Numbered from the stretch's first letter, positions 17,556 through 28,732 are shown. The stretch: 34,745 nt of DNA from Apostichopus californicus (GCA_020650975.1 JAIPMN010127629.1:1-34745), one strand, 5' to 3'. The notes: a model not told the origin generated them from the sequence alone. Made by a program: numbers and translations.

Positions 17556-19546
17556 ATGGCCCATACATCTTCAGTTGCCACTTTCAACGTGAATGGCATG
17601 AGGGAGCATCGCAAGCGCAGTCGCATTTTCCAATATTGTAAGTCAATGGAGGTCGACTGCGTTTGCCTGCAAGAAACACTTTGGAAGAAGATGTCCCTCT
17701 ATGGGCTTATGAGTGGGGGGGGGGGCTGTCCGCTCTCTGACCATCACACTTGTAGCACGTTTTGTTTTGCCTTCCATTTTTACGATCGGGCGGGGCCTAT
17801 GGAAGCTTAACTGTCGGATTCTTGGCGAGGCAGAGTTCCGCCAAGGTTTCGAAACCAGGTACATCCCAATGGCGGGATGATGTCGAGTTGCGCATCAAAC
17901 GCTACGCAATTCAGTATTGCGTGACCCGCGCACGGCGGCGGAGAGAAAAATTTTCCAAGTTGTGCGCGGAGGTGAAGTTTGGCGACCCTTCGGCTGTCAT
18001 CGCTTTGCAGACTTATCTCGATGAAAAGTACCACGGTGCCCGCGTCAGGGCCCGTGTCGAAGCGGTGGAAGCTGAATAGCGCCCTTCACTGAGGTTTTAC
18101 CAGTCCGTTAGCTCATCGGCGGGTGACAGACGCGTCCCATCTGTGCGCGCTACTGATGGGACCGTGGTTAGTGACCCTCACGGCATTGTCCGCGTGTATA
18201 AAGATTACTATTCGAGTTTGTTTACGCGTGGCAACGTCGACTTGTCGGCACAGGCCGATTTATTGAGGGGAATCTCAAAAACTGTTCCCCACTATGTCAT
18301 GGGGCGGAATAACCACTGTTGAGCTTTGGAAGGCGCTTTCGAAGATGAAGAATGGCAAGTCCCCGGGTTCGGACGGGCTTCCGAGGGAGTTCTACCGAAC
18401 CTTCTGGTCAATAATAGGACCCGACATCAGAGCCGTCTCCGAGGACGCCTTCCAAAACGGACTGTTAAACCAAAGTCAACATCTGGGCATGATTACTTTG
18501 CTGCCCAAGTCTGGGGATCCCTTGGATCCTCATAACAAGCGTCCGATCACCTTGTTAAATGTGGACTACAAGTTGCTGGCTAAGGCTTTGTGCAACCGCC
18601 TTGCACTGGCTATGCCGCATCTTGTGGGTGATCTCCAGACTTGTGCAGTGAAGGGTCATTGCATCCAACAGAACTTGTGGTTGATGCGCGACTTGACCGA
18701 CTTTGTTATTGAACGTGATCTGCCATGTGCATTGGTCTCTCTTGCACCCAAATTTTGCTAAGTGGATTTCTGTTTTGTATCAGGAAAGTTTCAGTTTCAG
18801 GTTTTTAACGTGGAGAGGGGGGTGCGCCAGGGTGCCTTCTGGCTCCTTTGCTTTATGTTTTGTTTAGCGAGTCCATTCGTTGTGCCAGGGGTGCCAAAGT
18901 GAAATGCGTTCAATATGCAGATAACGTCACGTGTGTTGTTTCGAGTCTGGGCTCCTTTCGTGCCCTCTCCCAGGATTTATCTATCTTTGAGAGAGCTTCC
19001 GGGGCGAAGTTGAATCCGGAAAAGACAAAGGGCCTTCGCCTTGGTAGCTGGAGATACAGAGACTTACCATTCGGTGCATCGTGGTCGGATGAAAATATCA
19101 AAAGTAATGGTATATGGTTCGGCTGCGATGCACCTTGTGATGTAATCTGGAACGAGAGGGCTGAGGTATTTGAGAGCAGGCTCGAAACCTTTGGCACCCG
19201 CTGGCTTTCGATCCTAGGGAAAGTCACCGTAATTAATCGTTTTGTTTCGCCCATCTTGTGGTACCCGGGCGCGGTGTATCCAATTCCGCGTCGCGTCCTG
19301 GTGCGGTTGGAGAGAGCGATATTTTCATTTATTTGGTTGGGTGCTACAGAGCTTGTCAAAAGGGCGGTAATGTACCAAAACTGGAGAAGGGTGGGTTAGG
19401 GGTGGTTCATCTGGGGAGTAAATTGACCTTTTTGTTATTTAAGCAATTGTTTGTAGCGGTAACTGACCCAGAGTTGCCTTGTTCATATTTTGTACGTTTT
19501 TGGGGCGGGTTGCACCTGCGTCGATGAGTCCCGGCGCTGTTTAGCA
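17556..19546 (+). pseudogene. LINE copy A ORF2, 5' part (endonuclease and reverse transcriptase), decayed
   Basis: ATG at 17556 starts MAHTSSVATFNVNGMREHRK and VDCVCLQETLW, the Asn and Glu motifs of the AP-type endonuclease. The middle of that domain is missing: the reading jumps through an 11-base G run (17715-17725) to CPLSDHH, the domain's closing SDH motif. The pre-RT region follows with stops. RT motifs are KMKNGKSPGSDGLPREFY (from about 18344), ITLLPKSGDPLDPHNKRPIT, and VKGHCIQQNLWLMRDL. The palm motif A (DQQKAFD in copy B) is gone, removed by a 68 bp deletion at about 18740, and the catalytic box reads YADN (18914-18925) rather than YADD. A frameshift near 19377 precedes GGLGVVHLGSKLTF. 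Confidence 0.85.
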
Positions 19547-19554
19547 ACAGAGAA
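19547..19554 (+). repeat. hAT target site duplication, left
   Basis: ACAGAGAA directly precedes the hAT terminal repeat and is repeated exactly at 20993-21000. The 8 bp length is diagnostic for hAT elements. Confidence 0.95.
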
Positions 19555-20992
19555 CAAGGCTGCCACTCGTAGGGGAAACCCCCTACGGTAGGGGATCTTA
19601 GCCAAACGTAGGGGGTAGGGGAAACCTACGGGGAAAACCAGACCGCCACCCAGCAAAATCACACAAGGTAGGGGGAAAGTAGGGGGTTTCTCGCAATCAA
19701 ACAATAATGAAATGTTTTGAAATAAATGTGCTTAAATCCTCAGACGTTGTCACGGCACTAGCTAGATGCGTGTAAATGCCCACTCGAATGATTGCTTGTG
19801 CGCGTTTCGGCAAGCTAATTTCGCGCATACTACCGCACGTAATCCACTTATATTTATATCAGTGTTGCGAACTTTCAGTGACATTATCAAGGCGATGGAG
19901 ATTTCCGAGGATTAGTTTGTCTAAAGTGCAGGCATTTGATCGACAATGGCGTTCCCTTCTGATTAATGACAACGTGAAGAAAGGAGGGTAGGAGAGCAGA
20001 AGCATTGTTGAATTTTGGCAGAGTCTGAGCCGCCTTCCCGAGTATGCAGATGTGGCAATATTTATGCTGCAAATGACCTCCTTGCCGCAAAGTACTGCAG
20101 AGGTAGAGAGGACCTTCTCTAAGCTGAATGCCAACAAAACAAAGCTAAGGAGTTGAACTCATGGCTCACCCACTTGTACACAAATGCAAGGATAACCTAC
20201 ATGGAAAGATACACCGAAAATGAGCGGAACCGACATGCGGAGACTGAAGAGGGGGACTTTGAATGATATGTTATTTTTCTTTTCTTTTTTAACATATTTA
20301 AAGATCTCTTTAATTCAAAACAATATCATACATACACTTAAAGTTTTTGACAATAACAAAATTGGTCTCTTACTTAATAAACCAACTGAATTTAATCATC
20401 ATGTTGTTACAGATTGTTATATTTTCAACTGAGTCGTCCCAGGCAGCATCACACAGCCCAAGAATGTTATTTATCTCGATTTGAAGAAATATTGCTTTAT
20501 TTAATTTTTCAACCTCTAAATCCCAATATCTCTTTGCATTGAACACAAACTGTGTATCATCGATTTCATGTGCAGATTGTGCGGGTGTTGGGATACGCGA
20601 TCAGCGCCGTAGCGACCGGGTGGTGTGGGGGGGGGGGGTGACACCCCCAATTATCCTAATAAGTTGATTAAGTCTGCATTTAAAACCTCAGTCGGCAAAT
20701 CAAACATAAAATTATTCATAAAAGAATCCAGGCTGTTCAATAAAACTTTTTCACTATCTTTATTGTTTTGATAGTATCATGAAGATAGATTATATGTTGG
20801 AAAAGGATGATGGCGTTTTTTCGCGTCGGTCTCAATTCATTGTGAACCCTCCCACCCCCCCCCTGCCCAAATATTTTCTGGGATTCGCGCCACTGCTTTA
20901 CGGACGGAAACTTGGCTGGAAAGCGTAGGGGAGACGTAGGGGAGAATACGCATGCGCGTAGGGGAAAGTGAAAATTTAGAGTGGCAGCCCTG
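19555..20992 (+). mobile_element. hAT DNA transposon inserted in LINE copy A
   Basis: The ends are CAAGGCTGCCACTC (19555) and GAGTGGCAGCCCTG (ending 20992), which are inverted complements with one mismatch. An exact 8 bp duplication ACAGAGAA flanks them, and the LINE reads on across the junction. Clusters of GTAGGGG words lie inside both ends (about 19569-19690 and 20925-20965). A remnant of the transposase C-terminus lies at 19896-20156. At 1438 bp with only part of the transposase, this is a non-autonomous deletion derivative. Confidence 0.95.
19896..20156 (+). pseudogene. hAT transposase remnant with C-terminal dimerisation motif
   Basis: In one frame the sequence reads AFDRQWRSLLINDNVKKGG, a stop (19989-19991), then SIVEFWQSLSRLPEYADVA, and STAEVERTFSKLNANKTKLR before a stop at 20154-20156. 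The ...P.s.a.vER.FS..n.....k..L pattern is the hATC dimerisation region at the C-terminus of hAT transposases. Catalytic parts upstream are missing. One nonsense codon and the truncation make it non-functional. Confidence 0.85.
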
Positions 20993-21000
20993 ACAGAGAA
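20993..21000 (+). repeat. hAT target site duplication, right
   Basis: ACAGAGAA, identical to 19547-19554, lies immediately after the terminal CCCTG of the element. Confidence 0.95.
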
Positions 21001-21620
21001 CCGCATAGTAGTACTCCAAGCAGGGTGGTGCGTGTCATTTGCTCCGCTCTGATAGAGTTGCCCCCTCTTGACCTCTCACAGCCGGCCCTGGTTCACAGTT
21101 CCTTGCGGGATAGGGCCTTGAATGCAATTTTTTGTACAGGGACGTCATTCTGCCGAAGTATGGCGTTCGGTGCATTCAAGGCTGAATGTTTGCAGGCTCC
21201 GTGGTCTTGCCTGGAGAATTGCACACGGTGCCTTGGTGACCAACCTAAAAAGGTATCATTGGCGATTGGGTGACGGACTGTGCCCAAGGACCGGCTGTGA
21301 CAGCTTAGAGAGTACCGCTCATGTTTGTTGGCATTGTTGCTTTGTTTTAAACTTATGGGAGTGCTTCCAGACCTGGACCGACCGTGTAACGGGAGACCGT
21401 TCATGGTCGGTAGGACAGGGCTTTAATTTATATGGGGTAGACCCTCCAGTTTGTTCGGTTGCTGTGTTGCACCGTATTATTTTTTTTTGCTCTATTGTGA
21501 AAAAACATGTTTGGTGGAATAGATGTCATACAGTTTTTAGGGGGAAATTTGCCAGTTAGCAGGCAGTCCTGGAAGCAGTGAAGTCTGACATTCGCCTTCA
21601 GATTTTCGCCGTTTATCTGG
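21001..21620 (+). pseudogene. LINE copy A ORF2, 3' part (zinc-binding RT tail)
   Basis: Resumes the LINE after the hAT insertion. The clearest block is AEVWRSVHSRLNVCRLRGLA, then WRIAHGALVTN, CPRTGCDSLESTAHVCWHC, which is the zinc-binding reverse-transcriptase domain (C..C...E...H....C) that follows the RT in many L1/Tx1-type ORF2 proteins. A stop at 21557-21559 (after FRGKFAS) and an 11 bp deletion relative to copy 0 follow. Copy C at 32706-33236 carries the same domain. Confidence 0.85.
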
Positions 21621-21788
21621 GGCTGCCTTTTTTGGAAGGTGGTGTGCTGGGGAGGGGTGTTTCGGTGGGCATATTTATTTTTTGGGCTCGCTTGACCTGA
21701 GTTTCGGTTATCAGAATGGGATCATTCGGTAGTGCCGTTTGCCGTCACGTTTTTGGATCCCGCATGGCGGGTCACGTAAAAAGCACAC

Positions 21789-23138
21789 TTGAAACAATAT
21801 TTTTTCTCTCTTTATTAATTTTAGTTAGGGTAAAATATGAAAATATTAAGAAAGCCTAAATATCTTTAAGGTCACAATTTTAGAGACTGAAACATTTGCA
21901 ATAAGCCAGTCCTGCCATCTGCTACTTTTCTACATGTATGCAATTGTTATGACTTTTTGGTGACTTATTTTTTGTTACTTGTTATATTTCATAGGCATAT
22001 CTCAGGAACCACACACTCGTAAATATATATTCTATACAGTTATGTTTGCCTCTTGCCTCTGAAAGAAGTTTGTAAAGCAAAATATTTATTCTATATTTAT
22101 GATGATGTATTCCAGACAACATTTTAAGACGTTTGCTTGTAACAGCAAAACAAAGATCAATATTTGAATGATAGCTGTGAAATAGACCAAACACCTTAAA
22201 TTGAAATACCTACTTTTTTCATTGGAAAACATTCAATAATAAATTTACTTCTACATCAACAAAATGTAAATATGTTAAGATAGACATGATGTATTAACAT
22301 TTCTATAGATTTTTAAGCAAAGTTTTATATTTCTTTCATAAATATTTGACTATTTATTATTTTTCAAACAGAACAAAAATTCAAACTATTTTTCTTGTAT
22401 CAGTTATTGAGAGCGGTGGAATAGACCAAAGACTCATACACATTTCTTTCATTGGAAAACAATTTATAAAAGTTTAACTTGTGCACCAACCAAATATAAA
22501 TATGTTAAGAGTTGGTTGAATATGATGTATTAACAAACGGAAGGGCTTTTTCTATTTTTACACTTTAAGCAATATAAGTATTTTAAGTAATATAAGTACA
22601 TTCAATGTACCAAGTTTTTCTAATCTTATAAGAACTATACCTATCTGTGCATTTCATGGATGTTGTTTACACAGGGGTCTGCATTGCCAGAATGTTCTTA
22701 AAATTATTCTGTAAGTTTCATTGTGGTATTTTGTATGTTTTAATGATAAAGTTTTAATTATGTTTTCTGTGTGTGTGTGTAAATAACCTTTTACTCGAAT
22801 GGTTATAGTCGATATATTAAGAAAGCCTAAACATCTTACAAGTCACAATTTTAGAGAGTGAAACATTTCCAATAGACCAAACGACTTAAATTGAAATACA
22901 TATTGTTTTTATTCGAAAATATGTAATGATAAATTGACTTCTACATCAACAAAATGTAAATATGTTGAGAATTGATAAGGATGTAATAAGAAACGAAAAA
23001 AGTTTTTTATATTTGACAATTTTAAGTAATTTAGCTCAGTTTTGGTTTTTGAAGTTTTTAACGAATTTTAGGATTGATTCTTGGTTTCCTATTTCTGTTT
23101 TTTTATACAAGATTTTATATTCAATCTGTTAAGTATCA
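21789..23138. repeat. AT-rich block of degenerate repeats
   Basis: There is no gene. A ~120 bp unit occurs three times (about 22183-22300, 22421-22541, 22872-22995), marked by AATAGACCAAA, TTCATTGGAAAAC, ACTTCTACATCAAC and TGTAAATATGTTAAGA...TGATGTATTAAC. A second block, AAGAAAGCCTAAA followed by CACAATTTTAGAGA and TGAAACATTT, occurs at about 21847 and 22818. Confidence 0.75.
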
Positions 23139-23859
23139 TGTAGCGGCGAAATGTAATTTAGAAGAGCGCCACCATTAATATGTTAAGATAAGTTACGCTG
23201 CCAACGAGTGGTATGCGATTTGCTCCATTACTATTTGATGACTATAGAGTATATACACTGTAAAAGAAGATTGAAATAATATTCCTTAATATTCCTAGTG
23301 AGAGAGGTAGATTGCTGTTTTGCAAGTCAGGAGTAGCTACAATCGGTAATTAATATCTAGCCTTTAATTTGTATGTCAGGTGTTCGTGTAACTGGGGGGA
23401 GATAATTGTTTGTATGAATAGTGTACGGCTGGGGCCAACTCGATATGTTGTTAGTTTCTTACGTGTTTATGATTTACTCATGGACTCCAATATTATGTTG
23501 TTCGCAGAATTGGTACTCTTGCTGGCTTGTGTTATGCACCTGTATTAAGGTTTAAGTTATGTGATGGCAATGCCAGTTCAAGTTTGGGCTTACTTTTGAC
23601 GGTTAGATTGTTCAAGGTTAATCGTTGTTTACTGATATGTATGACTTATAGTGCAGATTTTTATGTAGGAATTTTCTTCTTTGTTCATGTAGTGAACCGT
23701 CCCGAGTACGTATGTGTGAAGTCCATACAAGGTCCATATAGTTGCTAACAGAAGAGAAAATAAACGAGATTCACCTACAGATCGTGTTGGTGTTATGATT
23801 GCAGTGGACGAGTTAACGAGCGCTACAACGAATTTACCTTATGTAGTGTTGCGCCTACA
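23139..23859 (+). repeat. Possible solo LTR
   Basis: The segment starts TGTAGCGGCG and ends GCGCCTACA, so it has TG..CA ends with TGTAG/CTACA complementarity. Inside are a TATA-like GTATATACAC (23250s) and a polyadenylation signal AATAAA (about 23758), in the order of an LTR. GTTAAGTAT occurs just outside both ends (about 23128 and 23864), but it is longer than a usual LTR duplication and offset by a few bases, so I do not treat it as proof. There is no second copy in the window. Confidence 0.35.
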
Positions 23860-25580
23860 GTCAGTTAAGTATGATTTAAATCACAATCACATACAAAGGG
23901 TATAATAGAATCAAACCTTTTTTTGTGAGGGAAATTATGAGCAACCCATTTTGAGGTTATGATTATAAAATGAAAATCTGATGACACTTCCCTCTTTATT
24001 GGTTGAAATGGAGATAGCTTCAGGCCCGGATAACTTGCATGATCACAATGTGGCGACCCGAATACTAATCTCGTTCCACTCATGACTGCCACATTAAGGG
24101 GAACAAGGCTGACTAACCTCTCAGTTACTCATTACAGCTGTGTGGACTGGAGCGATGTAGATAAAATTTCTTGCTTTAGAACACATCTTCCCTGGTTGGG
24201 AATTGATCCTTAAACCTTTCACCACTATGTCTTACTCCTGTACTGTTGGATTACTGTGCTGCAGTCAAAACGAGTAAATTCACGCTACTGCAATCCTTGG
24301 AAGTCACCTTAATATGCCTTTCCCGAGATCAGTTTCCAGGGCTGTTTCAGTTGAAGTTAATTAACAAATATTTCTTTATTTAGTCTTGTTGTTTGGTTTT
24401 GAAGAGAAAACACCAAATCAACTATTTTGGTTTTCCTTTATACTTGTACCTTAAAGGATATGTGCAAAACACAAAGCCCTGTGATGCATGAAGTTTGCAA
24501 AATGTTAAGTTGTGTATGACATGTACATGATATATTATCATGATAATATGCTTTGGAGAGCAAATGTTTTATTTAAAGGTAATATGTAGCAATTCTTCCT
24601 GATTAAAGGGGGACCTTGACATGAGAAAAATTCCCAAATGTGTTTTCTTGACCCTTCCACAGATAAAATGTATGTGGTCAACAAAATGAATTAGTAATTT
24701 AGTTTTACAAACTGGAATTTACATAAGTTCTTTCAGTGGGGATCGAACCCGGTACTTATTGATTGAGAGTTGAGAGTAATTTTAAGGTTATTTTCTCTCA
24801 GTGTTATAGTATGAGTTCATGAGGTAGTGATGATTACTTTGATTGGCTCGCTTCATTCAGTTTCAACCAAACACAGACGATTCGTTACCTTAAATAAAAT
24901 TTTCAAAATATGCAGCAATTTCTTTTGAAATTGACATATCAATCAATAATATCAAAATATTCAAACAGATTTGACTCAAAATTGTCGAAATGTTTCTCAA
25001 ACTTCATCCAGGATTAGAATAATGCACAAAGTTAACATAGCTTTAATGCTACCATCCATTATTCAGTAAGGTATTATAAATTCTGTGTACTTTTCTTATT
25101 GCTCCTTGCATTAAGAGCCAATTTATATCATGTTTTGAGACAGAAAGTGTATCTTTCGTGAGTTGTGTGCAAACACTTAACTTGTAATGTACAGTAAATA
25201 GTTTTTAAATACAAAAGTACAGTGAAACAAAAGCTGATATTGCCTTCTTATTTCTAAATTTTCATAGAATATGTACAAAGTAAGTTGCTCATATAGCTTT
25301 GAAAGTATGGTTGACACTATGCAGGAGTTTTTATTTATTTCCAGTGCAGCTATTAAACCCAGAAAAGTCATAGTTTCAAGGATGACCGTATTCCATCATT
25401 TTCTCAGGAATCTTAGATGAGGTTTTAACAGGAAAAAAATTCATGGCAGACCGTCAGACCTAATTTTCATTTCTCATAAATTTAGCTACTTTATGCTAAA
25501 ACTAACCGTTGTATAAAAAACAGTGTTAGACGGCCAGTTAATGCATCATTTTACAAGGTTCCAAGGAACGACATAGCTAA
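23860..25580. other. Gene-free spacer
   Basis: AT-rich sequence with no domain-bearing open frame. A tRNA B-box-like word GGGTTCGATCCCC is present on the minus strand near 24738-24750, possibly the trace of a tRNA-derived SINE; no matching A box is clear. Confidence 0.45.
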
Positions 25581-26349
25581 AGAAGGCGAGGGTGGTTTTC
25601 CCCATCCACCCCTGCCCCAGGAAACTGGCTCAGTAGGAAATTGATCGGGTCCCCATACTGATATAAATTTCAAAATGTGTATGAGACAAAAGCCAATTTC
25701 ATGGCTATCAAATATCATATGTTAAGAGTCCCAGATTTAGGACATGCAAAAAGGGCTTCTGAGAAGTCGATTTTGGGATCCTCAATTATGCCAATCTTTA
25801 TGGCCCATAACGTCAAATATAGGTTGTACTTAAGGCATATTTGAGGGTCTTGAAAGGCCGGTTTTGCTATTGATACCAGTCAGTTTAGGGGCCTTGAAAA
25901 AGCCAACCTTTTTGGCCCAAATAGTCTTAGCCACTTCATAAGGTAATTTTTGGAACCCCAGCAGTTCAATTTTAAAAGCTTATTTTAAGGGAGCTTATCT
26001 TGGGATTCCCCAAAAGCCGACATTGACTGAAAGCCACTATGGTCAAGGGTGTCATACTCCACCCCCCACACCTTTACATGCAAATGAGCAGTCACTCTGC
26101 AAAAAGAAAAGGTGAAAATGAGGGATGACATTTTTTTATGTTGGCGGTACTAATGCTAGACTGGTTCAATCTTAAGGCCCTTAAGGCTCCCAAAACCAAT
26201 CCTAGCAGCATTAAGATAGAACTCCCAAAGGCCAATAAATTATCAAAAATACAGGGGCTTCCCAATTAAGACTCTCCAAAAGCCAGCTGCTGCGCATAAA
26301 GCAAACTCGAATAGCCCCAAAAGTTACTGAGCCCGTTAACCCAGTCTAA
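25581..26349. repeat. Very degenerate tandem repeat zone
   Basis: Variants of GCCAATCTTTTTGGCCC and TTGGGA.CCCCAAAAGCC recur about every 50-70 bp between 25690 and 26290 in a non-coding context. Unit boundaries are not sharp. Confidence 0.45.
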
Positions 26350-26490
26350 GGCTGTCCTGTGAATAAGGTGTATGTGTCTGGCTATTCGCAGGGCAGCCCT
26401 GCAATAAGGTGTCTGTGTCCGGCTGTTCGCAGGGCTGCCCTGTGAATAAGATACTTGTGTCCGGCTATTCGCAGGGTTGCCCTGCGAATA
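26350..26490. repeat. ~42 bp tandem repeat with a palindromic core
   Basis: Three units of GAATAAGGTG.TGTGTCCGGC followed by TATTCGCAGGGCTGCCCTG. The core is palindromic; the last copy, 26467-26489, has perfect 10 bp arms (ATTCGCAGGG / CCCTGCGAAT) around TTG. Confidence 0.8.
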
Positions 26491-26744
26491 CCTTTTCTGA
26501 TTATAGATATTGAGGGATTGCTTGTCTGCCTCATTAATGTATATGGTCCTGATTTGCATACTCCTATTTTTTGGGGGTATATAAGTGAACACCTCAAACA
26601 GAATGCAAAATGCATGGAGATTTCGATGACTTCAATGCACTAGACTTCTGCTTGTTAGTATAACCAAAACTAGCTCTTACAATAACACTATGGCTTTATA
26701 AAGACAGGTCAGTCTACTGTACGTGGCTATGCACACCTCCATAA

Positions 26745-27000
26745 AAAGCAATAGGAGTCTTGTACTCAAAGTTATGAATCCACACACCAAGTATTAGTGG
26801 TATCGACGATTTCCATCGTTAGATATCATGTGAAAGGTTTTTCAGAGTTTTGACCTCTGCTGACCTATAGGAGATTTGACCTCACAAGCAACAGGATTAT
26901 TGTACTCAATATGGCTAATCCATATACCATGTATGAAAAGTATCCATGATTTCTACTATGAGAAATCATGTTTTGAAGGTTTGCAGGCCTCACAAATATT
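26745..27000. repeat. Dispersed ~125 bp repeat, first cluster
   Basis: Two units carry TTGTACTCAA.ATGG...AATCCA, ATACCA.GTAT and GAAATCATGT..GAAGGTTT. The first ends in TGACCTCTGCTGACCT (26851-26866). The same ingredients recur at 27957-28430. Confidence 0.6.
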
Positions 27001-27956
27001 TGTAGAAGTACTCGCTATTTGGCGACCGTGACTAAAAATATACTCGCCAGATTCAGCTCGCCACAAGGCTTTTGATTGCTGTTGAAGTCTCCAAAGTACA
27101 GATCTACAACGTCAATACTTTCTATGAACAAAGGTTAGGCGGTTAGGCACATACATGGTGCTACAAAGTAAAACATGTCGCAGAATCTTAAGTAAGCAGC
27201 TATAGATAAGCCTACTGTAATGTGTTAACAAATTAAAAGTAAAACGTTTGTAAAAACACCTACTACGATAGATTGGCTTCTGTTACATTATGGCTCCTAT
27301 ATTACTAGGTATATGCTATATACAGTAGGTAGGTGTGTGCGAGTCCTTAGCCTATACATTACCTTACTGTTACTTCGAACCGCTACGCTATCTTTTAAGC
27401 TGCAGATCGATGCGTGAATTTTTTTTTTCGTTAGTACTCCATTACACTGCCTAAATCAAAGCGATCTTTTGCGCAATGAAATCTGAGGTTCTAAGAGCAT
27501 TTATCTTACAAAAGTCTAACAGCAACAAGAGCAAAGTTGTCTGAAAACTCGTTAAATTGTTCTAAGGCCTAACTATGCTGAAACTGCTGAAAGACACTAC
27601 ACAAATTGAGATGAACAGCCGATCCAGACAAAAGCTCGTGAACCCATCATACCGTTTTATTCAATGATTTCATAAACGTTTCCTAAACGCTGCCTGGGCA
27701 CAACGACATCCAACCTGGAATATATACTACGGAAACGTCCAATAGAACCGCTGTACTACAAAGTACACCCTTTTTTGCACGCAAAGATATGTTCGAGTTT
27801 TGTTTTAGATTCTACGGATGCCCATAATGTCATTTACTATTTCCAATAGCCTCATATGCGTACGAGACGTAACGCACATGTTATCTGATAGGCTGGTCTG
27901 TGGGAGATACGGTAGGTTATAAACAAGGTTTCGACAATTTGGCGTTTGCTGACTCC
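27001..27956. other. Gene-free spacer
   Basis: AT-rich, with only short open frames and no recognised domain or repeat. Confidence 0.45.
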
Positions 27957-28430
27957 AACTGACCTTTGACCTCAATAAAATCTTGTACTGAAACGTGCAC
28001 CAACTACATACTAAATATAACATTCGTCCAACCTTCCCTTATTGAGTTATCGTGTTTACAAGGTTTTCACACTTTGACTTCTAGTGACCCAAATGGACTT
28101 GGACCCTCTATCAAAAACAATCGGGATCTGGAACTCAATGTGGTACTCCATCACACGAAATGCGAGATTGAGCCAAGCTTTTCTTCTTGAGATATCGTAT
28201 TTACAAGGTTTACTCAATTTGACCCGTGGTGACCCTTGATCTCCGCCAAAAAAAAACATATGCTTTTGCCCCAAAATGTGTTCTTCCTACTCACGAAATA
28301 TGAGATTGGTCCAAGTTTACCTTCTTGGCCTCCCCACAATACAATAGGGTTCTTCTACTCAATGTGGTATTCGTATACACCGAATATTACATTGGTCCAA
28401 GCTTCCCTTCTTGAGATTGTGTGTGACGCC
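27957..28430. repeat. Dispersed ~125-145 bp repeat, second cluster
   Basis: Three units share ACTCAATGTGGTA.TC...ACAC, ATTGGTCCAAGCTT.CCTTCT and TTGAGATATCGT.TTTACAAG GTTT, then a TGACC-rich segment (28075-28090, 28220-28235). Open frames across it are repeat translations. Confidence 0.7.
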
Positions 28431-28732
28431 TCGCTGCATGAATGCATAGGCCTTTTGGCTAATATCATATGTAGTATCTGTTCCCTTTCGAGGGGAAAGG
28501 TGATGCACACCCGGCGATGATCACACAGTCACAGTCCCGATGCAAGGGGACTGGGGCTGAGAGCGGATCAGTCGTTCGGCAGTTTGGTTTTCGTGCCCAG
28601 ATTCTTTCCTGGGCGATTTTTTCTTAAACAGTATCATCGAAACCAAAAACAATAGATAGGACTTAATAACATCGTCTCCGCTGCCTCCTTTGCCATTTAC
28701 AAGATTGGACAACAGCAGATATCTCGATAGTA
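28431..28732. other. Gene-free gap
   Basis: Nothing recognised in either strand. Confidence 0.4.

Larger units (their letters stand above)
16263..21788 (+). mobile_element. Tx1/L1-like LINE, copy A (split by hAT)
   Basis: A nearly full-length non-LTR retrotransposon: 5' tandem repeats, ORF1 with three zinc knuckles, ORF2 with AP-type endonuclease, reverse transcriptase and a zinc-binding C-terminus, and a 3' UTR ending AAAAAGCACAC. Motifs such as GKSPGSDGLPREFY and LRGLAWRIAH place it near the L1/Tx1 group. Without the 1446 bp hAT insertion and duplication it spans about 4.1 kb. Internal deletions in the endonuclease and reverse transcriptase plus several frameshifts make it inactive. Confidence 0.85.

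Noticed and set aside
17064-17564. 166-codon antisense open frame over LINE ORF1
   Set aside because: Mirror of the Pro/Ser/Asp-rich ORF1 tail; composition bias keeps the opposite frame open.
24735-24755. tRNA gene or SINE on - from a B-box-like word
   Set aside because: GGGTTCGATCCCC alone is present. I see no A box at the right distance and no acceptor-stem pairing.
26350-26490. CRISPR-like array
   Set aside because: Only three units with no unique spacers; the whole unit repeats, in a eukaryotic context.
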